DNA from: a virus
Strand: one strand, 5' to 3'
IMG/VR virus record: IMGVR_UViG_3300013119_000212
Coordinates: 1 to 35,304 of that record
DNA length: 35,304 nt
Shown here: positions 12,982 through 20,021 of the stretch, one piece after another
How positions within the stretch are numbered: the first letter of the stretch is position 1
Layout: each line of letters opens with the position of its first letter
Position numbers and translations under genes: made by a program
The notes under the pieces: generated by a model
What the model was told of the DNA's origin: nothing
What the model saw: only the letters and a program-made list of their open reading frames with translations
Databases searched by the model: none

Positions 12982-14346
12982 TTATCGGCTATTTTTATAT
13001 GATAGCAGATTCTGTAAAAACTCTGAAGACATTTGTCCTTTTGACTCTAGAGTTTTGATAATAGCTTCGTGTATTGTATTCCTAACTACCAAACGGAAGA
13101 CTACTACACTTGAATGTTCGGATCCTTGTCTCTCAAATCTTCTTATGAGTTGGTCATAAGTGTCATAATTATAAGTGAGAGAATAAAACATGATAGTTCT
13201 ACCTGGTCCATATTGAAGATTGACTCCATGTGAGATTCTATGAATCTGTGTTATGAGAATTTCGATCTTTCCAGCATTCCAATCTTTTTCGATTTGCTGC
13301 ATTTGGCTACTATCTTCAACGAATGTAGCTTTAGGAAATGCTTCTTTAAGTCTGCGTTCATCTTCATTAAAGTGATATGCTACTAGAATTGGTTGCCCTT
13401 GTAATTCTTCTACTTTTTCTTTAGTGATTTCAACAAGTTCATTATGAAGATTATGTGTTGTACGGTTGTCTTCTTCATCATAATTATATATGAATCCATT
13501 AGCAATTTGCCAACATTTCATAAGCGCAGAAGTCCGGTTCTGAGCCAAGACACTATCTTCTGTTTCTTGGTCAAGAATAGTAAAGAGTTCATCTTCCATT
13601 TCTTTATATATTTTCTTGACTTTAAGTGGAAGGTGAAGATCTATATCGACCACCATCCTATCAGGTAAATCCAAAGTAGAATCGACATCAACAAAGGAAA
13701 CCAAATTACAAATTCTCTGAATAATTTCATCTTTTGCTCCAGGTTTAAGTTCCCAATTAAATCTTTTATAGTCAGTTGGATAAAAGAATTCATTGCGAAA
13801 GTTATAAAAAGAAGTTCCAAGACTTAGACCTAAATCTAATATCTGTATTTGAGCCCATAGATCCTCAAAGCGATTAGGTATTGGATTGCCACAGAGTATA
13901 TACCTATTTTCAAAAGTCCTAAGAATCTTTTTCAATTCTTTAAAGCGCTTTGCTTTTGGATTTTTGAACTTGACTGACTCATCTACTATGAGCATTTTGA
14001 ATGGGAATCTCTTTGTGGACTTTATTTTCTCGACAAGCCAAGGAATACCTTCAGGATTTATGAGATATACTTGAGCGTCTTTATGGAAATTAGCATTTTT
14101 ATCTTTACCATGAAGAAGAGAAGTTTTAAGGTCTTTAGAGAAATCCCACTTTTCATGCTCACTGCACCAAGTAGCATATAGAATACTAAGTGGTGCAATG
14201 ATTAACGTTCTTTTGCGGTGATGGAAGATGGCATCAAGAGCCATGACTGTCTTTCCAGAGCCAGGAAAAGCAAAGAGTCCAAAGTTCTCTTGCTCTTTAA
14301 GGCTTTGTATCAGTGACTTTTGATACTCATGAGGAGTGAATTTCAA
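12982..14346 (-). CDS. SNF2-type superfamily 2 helicase
   Basis: A 454-residue SF2 ATPase. Seen: Walker A FAFPGSGKTVMAL (residues 25-37), motif Ia-like TLIIAPLSIL, DExx box LIVDESVKFKN (motif II), ILCGNPIPN (motif III), and in the second RecA domain LITQIHRISHGVNLQ (motif V) and YDQLIRRFERQGSEH (motif VI with the Arg finger). Phage SNF2 proteins of ~450 residues lacking extra domains are regular members of PolA/DUF2800/DUF2815 replication modules; the role is probably replication restart, recombination or protein displacement. The start is TTG 14346: a GAGGAGG lies 7 bases upstream and the TTG overlaps the stop of the preceding small gene (TTGA), as in many of its neighbours. Confidence 0.9.
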   Translation of the reverse strand: MKFTPHEYQKSLIQSLKEQENFGLFAFPGSGKTVMALDAIFHHRKRTLIIAPLSILYATWCSEHEKWDFSKDLKTSLLHGKDKNANFHKDAQVYLINPEGIPWLVEKIKSTKRFPFKMLIVDESVKFKNPKAKRFKELKKILRTFENRYILCGNPIPNRFEDLWAQIQILDLGLSLGTSFYNFRNEFFYPTDYKRFNWELKPGAKDEIIQRICNLVSFVDVDSTLDLPDRMVVDIDLHLPLKVKKIYKEMEDELFTILDQETEDSVLAQNRTSALMKCWQIANGFIYNYDEEDNRTTHNLHNELVEITKEKVEELQGQPILVAYHFNEDERRLKEAFPKATFVEDSSQMQQIEKDWNAGKIEILITQIHRISHGVNLQYGPGRTIMFYSLTYNYDTYDQLIRRFERQGSEHSSVVVFRLVVRNTIHEAIIKTLESKGQMSSEFLQNLLSYKNSR

Positions 14347-14468
14347 TCTTCATCCTCCTCATCTTCATCCTCCTCAAAGCATTCTGGACAAATTAAATAT
14401 TGATAATCCAATTCAGCTTCTGGATCATAGAAGAATGGATCTACTTCATCTCTTTCTTTGAATCGCAT
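14343..14468 (-). CDS. tiny acidic protein with CPEC motif
   Basis: A 41-residue reading frame supported by its ribosome site (AAGGAG, 7 bases before ATG 14468) and by tight packing: its TGA overlaps the TTG start of the SNF2 helicase. The sequence has a Cys-x2-Cys pair (ICPECF, residues 26-31) and ends in an uninterrupted acidic tail (EEDEDEEDED). The DNA for that tail also supplies the GAGGAGG ribosome site of the helicase gene. Function unknown; a metal-binding knuckle or a DNA-mimic are speculative ideas. Confidence 0.6.
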   Translation of the reverse strand: MRFKERDEVDPFFYDPEAELDYQYLICPECFEEDEDEEDED

Positions 14469-14622
14469 CTTGACACTCCTTACAAGGTACTTTATCTTTA
14501 TCAGGTAAATCAACTGCATAATTATTTCCTAATAAAGGCATTCCACAAAGAGTTTCTGGAGCTCCAAGAGAAACCCAATGTTGTTGACCTAAACGTTTTG
14601 TCCATTCTGAGTAATTATCCAT
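14446..14622 (-). CDS. small Cys-containing protein, possible zinc knuckle
   Basis: A 58-residue reading frame starting at ATG 14622 with AGAGGAG about 7 bases upstream. Conserved-looking features: HWVSLGAPETLCGMPLL (His16, Cys28) and VPCKECQDAI (Cys50, Cys53), so one His and three Cys could bind zinc. The start overlaps the previous gene by 8 bases and the end overlaps the next small gene by 23 bases in another frame. Position in a run of five tiny genes behind promoter P3 suggests an early accessory role. No family recognised. Confidence 0.6.
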   Translation of the reverse strand: MDNYSEWTKRLGQQHWVSLGAPETLCGMPLLGNNYAVDLPDKDKVPCKECQDAIQRKR

Positions 14623-14821
14623 TTACTTTCTCCTCTTGAAGTTCTTCAATAATCTCTTGGCGTCGAGCTATAACGGTTTTATCAAATTCATCTATGAGAT
14701 CATATAGAATAAGAGTATCAACCAAATCATAAAGAACTCGATGAACCTCGTAAATTTCAAATTGCTCACATTTATGATGAGTGAGTCGTGCAATCTTTGC
14801 AAATTTAGTTTCAACTCTCAT
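14615..14821 (-). CDS. small helical hypothetical protein
   Basis: A 68-residue protein, Leu/Ile/Glu rich and probably all helical: VETKFAKIARLTHHKCEQ, a middle hydrophobic segment YDLVDTLILYDLIDEFDK and a charged C-terminal helix RRQEIIEELQEEKVNG. No membrane span. Its ATG (14821) overlaps the stop of the preceding gene (ATGA) and its end overlaps the next start. Unknown function. Confidence 0.6.
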   Translation of the reverse strand: MRVETKFAKIARLTHHKCEQFEIYEVHRVLYDLVDTLILYDLIDEFDKTVIARRQEIIEELQEEKVNG

Positions 14822-14991
14822 AACAGCACCAATGCAACGCTGCCAATGGTTAGCCCAACAGCAACTACGATAGCACCATCAACCATTGATTCGTAACGGT
14901 TAGGTACTGATTTATATAGATCAAACGGTAATTTCATATCTCTCTCCCTTTTTGATTTTGAATAGTCAGCATAGTAGGTCTCAGCTCTCAT
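14818..14991 (-). CDS. small membrane protein
   Basis: A 57-residue frame if read from ATG 14991, which overlaps the stop of the preceding gene (ATGA); an internal ATG at 14937 with a better ribosome site (GGGAGAG) would give 39 residues. The C-terminal half is one membrane span (VDGAIVVAVGLTIGSVALVLL), ending at the stop. The N-terminal part is polar and basic (YYADYSKSKRERD). Both starts may be used. An accessory inner-membrane protein; no family recognised. Confidence 0.55.
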   Translation of the reverse strand: MRAETYYADYSKSKRERDMKLPFDLYKSVPNRYESMVDGAIVVAVGLTIGSVALVLL

Positions 14992-15179
14992 ATAAATTTA
15001 ATTCCTCCATTAGTTACTTTAGTTGCTATCTCTTTAAGGTTTTCATAATCTCCACTCATCATTCTAGTTTGAGTTTCTTCCCATTGATGGCTTAAGTTCA
15101 TTTCTCTAAGAGCTTTTCTAACAATGGCCATAATGGCAAATGCATTACCAGATGGGCTGGCTGTGTCGATGATAATCAT
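14988..15179 (-). CDS. small hypothetical protein, first gene behind P3
   Basis: A 63-residue protein with AAAAGGAGACC upstream of ATG 15179. Sequence: a short hydrophobic start IIIDTASPSGNAFAIMAIVRKALREM and a polar C-terminal part with a WEETQTRMMSGDYENL segment. The N-terminal block may be a helix packed on a small fold; it is too short for a clear membrane span. It opens the P3 transcript, which continues through four more tiny genes to the SNF2 helicase. Function unknown. Confidence 0.65.
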   Translation of the reverse strand: MIIIDTASPSGNAFAIMAIVRKALREMNLSHQWEETQTRMMSGDYENLKEIATKVTNGGIKFI

Positions 15180-15200
15180 AGTAGGTCTCCTTTTGTGATT

Positions 15201-15240
15201 TACCTAGGTATATTATATTACACTTTGTTCCCAATGTAAA
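15201..15240 (-). promoter_or_regulatory. sigma70-type promoter P3 with overlapping palindrome
   Basis: Minus strand: TTTACA (15240-15235), 17 bases, TATAAT (15217-15212). The perfect 10-base palindrome TACCTAGGTA (15201-15210) covers the predicted +1, an operator-like position. The promoter lies between the primase-helicase stop and the first tiny gene. Its spacer shares CATTGG..AACAA and GTGTAA with that of P5. Confidence 0.82.
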
Positions 15241-15248
15241 CAATTATT

Positions 15249-17990
15249 TTACCAATCATTATCCTCTTCAGACTCAATTTGAAGATAATTATACAAGCGT
15301 ATCGCGCCGGGAGTTTCCTCTGGGTATTTATCCTCTAAGAAAGTATGTATCTCTTTAGTTGTAGGCTCTGGGTTATCAATTAAGAATTTTACATGATCCT
15401 CTAATCCATACACAGCAATATATTCTTTCATAGCTTTTAGAGTACGATATACAGAAGGATATACCATAGTAAATGTAGTAGCTTCATTGCTTAAAAGCTT
15501 GCTTTTGGTTCGTTTATTAGGATCCATAGCAAGTGAAACGAAAGTAGAACTGAGATTATGCTTATTAAGCCAAGCGCCAAGGCGAAGATTACGCAATTGA
15601 TTATGAGTGAGATTGTCAATTTTATCAGAATGTTCAATTGGATTAGCATAGACATAGCGGAATGCAAGTGCATGATCATATCTATTCGTGATAAATGCTT
15701 GTGGATTCTGCTGAGCTTCGAGTTCTTCTTTCTTGGTAAGTGGGTATCTTTCATCAGTATTTGGTAAGATTCCGAGGTTAGCAACATAATTCATTATACT
15801 CTGTAGTTGTTTGTTATCAGCATTGAGCTCCATACAAATTTCTTTTTGGAAATGAGTTTTATAATTCCAACTCGTACGGTTAACTTTTCTACGAACGAGA
15901 TCCGTATATAGGATACGCAAACCTCTAAGCTCAGCACCTGGATAGCCAAACAGAAACTTCACAATACGTCTAATAGCATTTTCGATTTCAGCTCCTAATC
16001 TAGGATTTGGAGAATAAAGGAGAGTAAGGCGGCGATCCTCAAGCATCATAAGTGAATCTGGTAAATGATTCGTAGTTGTAAATATATTGATTGATCGTGC
16101 AATCTTAGTTGATTGTACAAATTTCTTATTGATATGTTGCATTTCTGAAGTAGAAATTGCTTTTATCTTATCCCATATCTTTTGATTTTGTGGGCTATCA
16201 GTAAGGTGAACCTCTTCGATTAAAGTCATTTCCTTCATTTCTTCATGAGGTGCCATAAACGAATCAAAGTCTGGATAAATACCAACGACATCAAGATTAA
16301 AGAGTGATGATATGAAGCTAAAGAAAGCCGTCTTGCCAATTCCTTGTTTTCCATAAAAGGTTACTACATTATCGATATTTATATTTGGATGCTGAAGCGG
16401 CATAGCGATACGATCCAAGAGAAAATCATATTCTTGTGGTCGGCTCTCATCTGTCAAAGCTTTGCGGAATACTTGGTGAAAGAAGTCTAGTTCTTGCTGT
16501 TCATTTTCAGTAATAGTTTCTGGATCAATAGCAATATCCTTTATTGTACCTACATTAGCAGTGCCATGTTCTAATACGTATTTAGCTCGTGCGCTATTAG
16601 GATCAGTATGAAGGATATTAACGCTATTAGCGAAGTTTGAAAATTCAGGAGTGTTATAAACTTTACGGTTGTTCTTCAATCCTTCTGGAATATACGAATA
16701 ACTGTTATTAAACTCTGCATATGTTAGCTGTTTCCAATAAAGTGAGCATTTATAAAGAGTGTCAAAGAGAACTGAAAATCGTGGGTTTGTTCCTGCTTTG
16801 AATTGATTATACTCATGAGCAAATGCGCGTTCAAAAGTTTTATTAGACACTTTAATTGGAACATAGATACTATCACTCGTAGTTACAAGGGTCTCACAGA
16901 AGGCTCTACGGTTAGTATTATTTGAAAGCATAAAGTTTTTACGCATGCCAGTGAGATGCTCAACTCTTGCTTCATATAATTTTCTAGGTACTTGTATAAA
17001 TCCATAGTCATCTTTTGGAAATTCTTCCATAACATGATCAAATGAATTGTCAAATTCTCTTTTGGCTCCACGAATTCTTTCAAAAGCAGATTTAACAGTA
17101 CTTTCAAATTCTTCATCTTCGAGTGGACTATAAAATACACTGTTCTGTAAGATCTTAAGAACTTCAGTTCCGCGATTATATGACAAGTTATAAGTGAATA
17201 TATCCATTGCCATACGATACAGAAAATCATTGCGGTGCTCTGTAAGCTTCTGAATACCAAATAGGTATGGATTGACCTCTTTAATCAGATAATGCTGAGC
17301 TGCCTCTATATTACTAATCGAATCTTCGTTAATATCTGCAGTCTTTGAGCGCATTTCTAATTTATGGACAATACGCTGATGCTCAACTTGACTGAGCTTC
17401 TTAAGATAGTCGACTAATTTATGAGATAATTGCTGTGGTGAGATTTCCTGGGTTATTTTATAATATGAGTTATTTTTCTTTCGCCATGTTCCTGGTCCTT
17501 CCAATGTGACATTATACTCTGGCATACAAGTCTTGATTTCAATAGGAAGGGTACGGTCTGGAAGCTCTATTTCCCTAAAGGCATTCTTCCCAATTTGGTT
17601 AACGAGTATGTTAGTTGGGATCATATACCATTCTTGAAAACCATTACCACTTGGAGTTTCCATAGTAAACGTCGGTACTAAATCGAAATAATTATGCACT
17701 TGTTCTTGTAGCTTTTTGGTATCTGTTGGGGAGTCGCTGCTATCATGATCGTCATAATCCAAAACGATATACGTATTGTCATCTGGCGCTGATTTAGGAT
17801 CTATTTTGTAATTAGACCAGTCTATACTATTTTCGATCTTTAATGCACATTGCTTAGCGTTATAAAGGTTCTGCTTGTTATGTACGCGATGATTGTCGGT
17901 CCTTGAGCTACGATATTGAACGGTGGGACCAAGTAGAGAATGGGTTTTCTTAAGCTGATTGAGTGTAAATTCCTTGTTATGTTCTGACAT
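15249..17990 (-). CDS. primase-helicase (AEP-like N terminus, DUF5906/SF3-like helicase)
   Basis: A 913-residue replication protein. N-terminal region: YIVLDYDD (Asp78, Asp80) and METPSGNGFQEWYMIP (110-125) resemble the catalytic and substrate regions of bifunctional primase-polymerases; the next block has IEIKTC and GPGTWRKKN. The middle (200-500) is helical with no motif I recognise. C-terminal helicase: Walker A YGKQGIGKTAF (546-556), Walker B TLIEEVH (589-595), sensor NIFTTTNHLPDS (635-646) and arginines EDRRL (651-655), matching DUF5906-type SF3-like helicases. Together it would prime and unwind at the fork ahead of the PolA enzyme. It follows the 56-residue membrane protein gene with no gap and is driven by P4/P5. 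ATG 17990. Confidence 0.85.
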   Translation of the reverse strand: MSEHNKEFTLNQLKKTHSLLGPTVQYRSSRTDNHRVHNKQNLYNAKQCALKIENSIDWSNYKIDPKSAPDDNTYIVLDYDDHDSSDSPTDTKKLQEQVHNYFDLVPTFTMETPSGNGFQEWYMIPTNILVNQIGKNAFREIELPDRTLPIEIKTCMPEYNVTLEGPGTWRKKNNSYYKITQEISPQQLSHKLVDYLKKLSQVEHQRIVHKLEMRSKTADINEDSISNIEAAQHYLIKEVNPYLFGIQKLTEHRNDFLYRMAMDIFTYNLSYNRGTEVLKILQNSVFYSPLEDEEFESTVKSAFERIRGAKREFDNSFDHVMEEFPKDDYGFIQVPRKLYEARVEHLTGMRKNFMLSNNTNRRAFCETLVTTSDSIYVPIKVSNKTFERAFAHEYNQFKAGTNPRFSVLFDTLYKCSLYWKQLTYAEFNNSYSYIPEGLKNNRKVYNTPEFSNFANSVNILHTDPNSARAKYVLEHGTANVGTIKDIAIDPETITENEQQELDFFHQVFRKALTDESRPQEYDFLLDRIAMPLQHPNINIDNVVTFYGKQGIGKTAFFSFISSLFNLDVVGIYPDFDSFMAPHEEMKEMTLIEEVHLTDSPQNQKIWDKIKAISTSEMQHINKKFVQSTKIARSINIFTTTNHLPDSLMMLEDRRLTLLYSPNPRLGAEIENAIRRIVKFLFGYPGAELRGLRILYTDLVRRKVNRTSWNYKTHFQKEICMELNADNKQLQSIMNYVANLGILPNTDERYPLTKKEELEAQQNPQAFITNRYDHALAFRYVYANPIEHSDKIDNLTHNQLRNLRLGAWLNKHNLSSTFVSLAMDPNKRTKSKLLSNEATTFTMVYPSVYRTLKAMKEYIAVYGLEDHVKFLIDNPEPTTKEIHTFLEDKYPEETPGAIRLYNYLQIESEEDNDW

Positions 17991-18161
17991 TTAAGTCACT
18001 GCTCCTCGTGCGGTGTAATATATGGCCAAGAGAGTACTGCCTCCGGCGGTGATGCTGATCGTGATAAAAGCGGTCGTCCATAAAGCTCTGTTGATAAAGC
18101 GCAGAGCCTTTCCTGTTAAGCTGATTTGCTCGTTTTTGCTCTCATTTTGACTTGTCGACAT
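17991..18161 (-). CDS. small single-span membrane protein upstream of primase
   Basis: A 56-residue frame beginning at ATG 18161 and ending with TAA at 17991-17993, immediately before the primase ATG. Residues 1-20 are polar (MSTSQNESKNEQISLTGKAL); residues ~24-49 form a likely membrane span (NRALWTTAFITISITAGGSTLLAIYY) with positive charges before it. There is no good ribosome site close to the ATG (GAGG is 17 bases away), which weakens the call. It is the first frame behind promoters P4 and P5. An early inner-membrane protein, for example against superinfection, is a guess. Confidence 0.55.
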   Translation of the reverse strand: MSTSQNESKNEQISLTGKALRFINRALWTTAFITISITAGGSTLLAIYYTARGAVT

Positions 18162-18214
18162 GATTGGGATTAGATAGTCCTCTTCTTCTGGTTAGATTTT
18201 CACTGTAATATATA

Positions 18215-18243
18215 ATTATATCACAAATTTGGTGTGGTGTAAA
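18215..18243 (-). promoter_or_regulatory. sigma70-type promoter P4 (replication block)
   Basis: Minus strand: TTTACA (18243-18238), 17 bases, TATAAT (18220-18215), with TG one base before the -10 box. Predicted start near 18208, 47 bases before the small membrane protein ATG. It lies downstream of P5 in tandem. Confidence 0.82.
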
Positions 18244-18256
18244 CTAAACAAGGCCA

Positions 18257-18270
18257 TTAACCGAGGTTAA
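18257..18270. promoter_or_regulatory. operator-like inverted repeat between P5 and P4
   Basis: TTAACC-GA-GGTTAA. It sits 12 bases after the P5 -10 box and 13 bases before the P4 -35 box, so a bound dimer could affect both promoters. A very short RNA hairpin is the alternative. No repressor gene was recognised in the window. Confidence 0.5.
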
Positions 18271-18282
18271 ATACACTATATA

Positions 18283-18311
18283 ATTATATTACACTTGTTA
18301 TCCAATGTATA
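18283..18311 (-). promoter_or_regulatory. sigma70-type promoter P5 (tandem with P4)
   Basis: Minus strand: TATACA (18311-18306), 17 bases, TATAAT (18288-18283). The spacer is very similar to that of P3. Together with P4 it reads into the replication block; the plus-strand promoter P6 begins 30 bases away, back to back. Confidence 0.78.
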
Positions 18312-18341
18312 CAACCGATTAAATTTAGCCGATAGAAGGGG

Positions 18342-18370
18342 TGTACTTCTGTAGGCGGTTATTATATAAT
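18342..18370 (+). promoter_or_regulatory. promoter P6 (drives putative small terminase)
   Basis: Plus strand: TGTACT (18342-18347), 17 bases, TATAAT (18365-18370). The arrangement GTGTACTT.TG ... ATTATATAATATA is shared with promoter P7. Predicted start near 18377, about 43 bases before the GTG start of the next gene. Confidence 0.75.
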
Positions 18371-18419
18371 ATATATGAGTAGATCTCAGTCTACCGCTCA
18401 TTAGATTAGGAGAGTTTTT

Positions 18420-18956
18420 GTGTATAAACAGTCAGAAATCCCCATCGAAGATAAAGGCGCAGGACATTTGAAACTTTTATCTGAAGGCAAAGAAGCTGGA
18501 GGAGAGGAGCATTTCAAAAGTTCAGAGTTTAAAAGTATGATTTCATTCGAAAAAATGCTATTGAGCTCAGAAGAGGTTCCAGACATTTTAGCCGTAGTTT
18601 GGTTAGACCACTTTCCGATTGATGTCTATACTTCGAGACGTATTAGTGGCTTAGCAGCACGAATGCCAAAGGAACACATATTGTCTATTGTGTTTCCGTT
18701 ATATGATTTGAGCTCGGCAGAAGAAGAGTTCTTTGACTTACTTGTGTCTTTTGGCGCTGGAATAGGACTTGATTTGGTCACTGCCGAATTGTTTGATGGA
18801 GCTCGCAGTGGAGACCCGCGCGCCGTCAAGATGTATTTGGAAATGCAGAGTTATATTAGCGGTCTTGGCGTTGAGGTTGAGGATAGTGGACCAAGAGGAG
18901 GATTGCGTGTGGCGTTTGATGTGACTGGGAAGTTACCGGATAAGCTTGATGGATAA
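18420..18956 (+). CDS. putative terminase small subunit
   Basis: A 178-residue protein with GTG start 18420, seven bases after TAGGAG. The C-terminal half has the pattern often seen in marine phage small terminases: SSAEEEFFDLLVSFGAG (helices), VTAELFDGARSGDPRAVKMYLEM (residues 118-140, the 'G.. RA...YLE' signature) and a beta-rich tail GGLRVAFDVTGKLPDK. The N-terminal ~45 residues are acidic and disordered. Small terminases bind the packaging site and guide the large subunit; the large subunit is the next plus-strand gene, after the GC-rich island. I do not see a certain helix-turn-helix, so the call rests on pattern and position. Confidence 0.55.
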   Translation: MYKQSEIPIEDKGAGHLKLLSEGKEAGGEEHFKSSEFKSMISFEKMLLSSEEVPDILAVVWLDHFPIDVYTSRRISGLAARMPKEHILSIVFPLYDLSSAEEEFFDLLVSFGAGIGLDLVTAELFDGARSGDPRAVKMYLEMQSYISGLGVEVEDSGPRGGLRVAFDVTGKLPDKLDG

Positions 18957-19136
18957 TTAGATTAGATTGCCTTTGCGGCTATATAATATAGACACTGAAA
19001 AAAAAACTTTTATTTTATATATATAATCTACTATCTAACCAGAAAAGATCTAATAAGCTATAGAAGTAAATAAGATTAGGCGATCAGAGGCATATTTTGC
19101 GGAGAGTTTCTGTCTTGGGGAGGCGCGGGCGCAGAA
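18957..19136. other. AT-rich intergenic stretch at the island's left edge
   Basis: No gene seen. It contains a TATAAT (18982-18987) preceded by TTTGCGGCTA, reminiscent of promoters P6/P7 but without a -35 box at the right place, a run of nine A (19000-19008 region), and an alternating TATATATA tract. GC content jumps from about 19100 onwards. Confidence 0.4.
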
Positions 19137-19139
19137 ATG

Positions 19140-19173
19140 AAAAAAGCCCGACACCTTTCGGCATCGAGCTTTC
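19140..19173 (-). terminator. terminator of the GC-rich island operon
   Basis: On the minus strand an imperfect hairpin (AAAGC, CGA, CC arms around GAAA, matching GG, TCG, GCTTT) ends in six T residues. It lies about 30 bases after the stop of the 19205-19423 gene, the last of three minus-strand island genes. Confidence 0.65.
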
Positions 19174-19204
19174 TCTCTTTGGTCGGCCGCGACGAATCGG
19201 GCAG

Positions 19205-19423
19205 TCAGTCGATCGGAATATCAGCTGAGCCGTCGAATGGTATGTCCGTCTCAACTTCAGCGGTCATATACCACTCGTTCCTTTCCATCGAATATTGCAG
19301 AGTGATATCCATTTGGCCGACAAATACTTCCGTCTTCTCGCTTGGTGAAAGCCTCTCCATAATGGCACCCGCGAGTGCGTCTGCGAGCTCGGGCTCGGGT
19401 AGGTGTAGTCTGCGCTTGGGCAT
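19205..19423 (-). CDS. small GC-rich island protein 3
   Basis: A 72-residue protein starting at ATG 19423, 7 bases after CGGAGG; an in-frame upstream start at 19483 lacks this. Sequence: MPKRRLHLPEPELADALAGA (basic then helical), a helix with LSPSEKTEVF, then strands (MDITLQYSMERNEWYMTAEV) and an acidic end (DIPFDGSADIPID). Codons are much GC-richer than in the flanking phage genes. It is followed by a terminator. No family recognised; not obviously enzymatic. Confidence 0.65.
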   Translation of the reverse strand: MPKRRLHLPEPELADALAGAIMERLSPSEKTEVFVGQMDITLQYSMERNEWYMTAEVETDIPFDGSADIPID

Positions 19424-19444
19424 AGGTGTACCTCCGTACGTGTA

Positions 19445-19464
19445 AGCCCACACTGAGGTGGGCT
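19445..19464 (-). promoter_or_regulatory. intergenic hairpin in the island operon
   Basis: AGCCCAC and GTGGGCT form a 7-bp stem with a 6-base loop, located between island genes 2 and 3, just upstream of the CGGAGG ribosome site. Every spacer of this operon carries a hairpin, which suggests RNA processing or stability control. Confidence 0.5.
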
Positions 19465-19479
19465 GTTGATCATCAGATG

Positions 19480-19632
19480 TCATATCTCAGGGATGTCATC
19501 TCTCAGGCAAGTCATGTCATGCTCTGGGCTGTAAACCCACACACCACTGGTGGGGTGCGTGGTAAACCACACACGGATTGTGCGTGGCCCAAACAGACCA
19601 CGCTCAAGACCATATTGCTGTAATGTTTTCAT
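19480..19632 (-). CDS. small GC-rich island protein 2
   Basis: A 50-residue frame with ATG 19632, 6 bases after GGAG. Sequence starts MKTLQQYGLERGLFGPRTIR, continues with a strand pair VWFTTHPTSGVWVYSPEHD and ends RDDIPEI. The mix of Arg, Trp and Tyr suggests a small folded protein, perhaps nucleic-acid binding. It lies between hairpins on both sides and is transcribed with its neighbours. Unknown function. Confidence 0.55.
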   Translation of the reverse strand: MKTLQQYGLERGLFGPRTIRVWFTTHPTSGVWVYSPEHDMTCLRDDIPEI

Positions 19633-19663
19633 GTTATACTCCATTTTGAGATTGTTGGGCAAG

Positions 19664-19691
19664 CCCCACCTACCTGTGAGGGTAGGTGGGG
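19664..19691 (-). promoter_or_regulatory. strong intergenic hairpin in the island operon
   Basis: CCCCACCTACC and GGTAGGTGGGG form a perfect 11-bp GC-rich stem with a 6-base loop, directly after the stop of the island's first gene. No T-run follows on either strand, so it is more likely an RNA stability or processing element than a terminator. Confidence 0.6.
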
Positions 19692-19696
19692 GTGGG

Positions 19697-19960
19697 TTAC
19701 GCTTCCGTGTCGTCAGACTCAGGTGCGTTCATGGGCTCGCCGTCCTCGTCGATGAGGGTGAGCAGTCCCTTCTCCGTGTCATACCGCAGGTCTGCTCGAG
19801 CATACTTCTTCTCAGCGAGTTCGAAGTACTCCTCCAACGTCGTAGCCTGGGAGTAGGTCTCGTATCGAGCCCAGGCCTTCCCGGTAGGTCGCTTGGGATT
19901 GGAGGCATACTCGAGGGTTGTGGTGTCATTCACCTTGTACGTGTTGATTAACATTTCCAT
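19697..19960 (-). CDS. small GC-rich island protein 1, 'NPKR...YD..G' family
   Basis: An 87-residue protein, ATG 19960 behind AAGGAGAATGTC. The core NPKRPTGKAWARYETYSQA, a helix LEEYFELAEKKYA, then RADLRYDTEKGLLTL follows the same pattern as the protein at 12551-12877 (NPKR.., R(Y/F)..Y, helix, (D)(L/I).YD...G). Both end in an acidic tail (here ESDDTEA). So the genome carries two members of one small family, one in AT-rich replication DNA and one in the GC-rich island. It is the first gene of the island operon. Function unknown. Confidence 0.7.
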   Translation of the reverse strand: MEMLINTYKVNDTTTLEYASNPKRPTGKAWARYETYSQATTLEEYFELAEKKYARADLRYDTEKGLLTLIDEDGEPMNAPESDDTEA

Positions 19961-20021
19961 GACATTCTCCTTGTGTGTGAGTCATGTGGATGGTCTCACC
20001 GGATTGGTTTGACCTGGTAAC

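Noticed and set aside
18982-18987. TATAAT after the putative small terminase as an eighth promoter
   Set aside because: No -35-like sequence at 16-18 bases upstream; only the flanks resemble P6 and P7.
19550-19951. Plus-strand frame of 133 residues in the island
   Set aside because: It lies opposite the well-supported gene at 19697-19960, lacks a ribosome site and has a Leu/Val/Arg/Gly-rich shadow composition.
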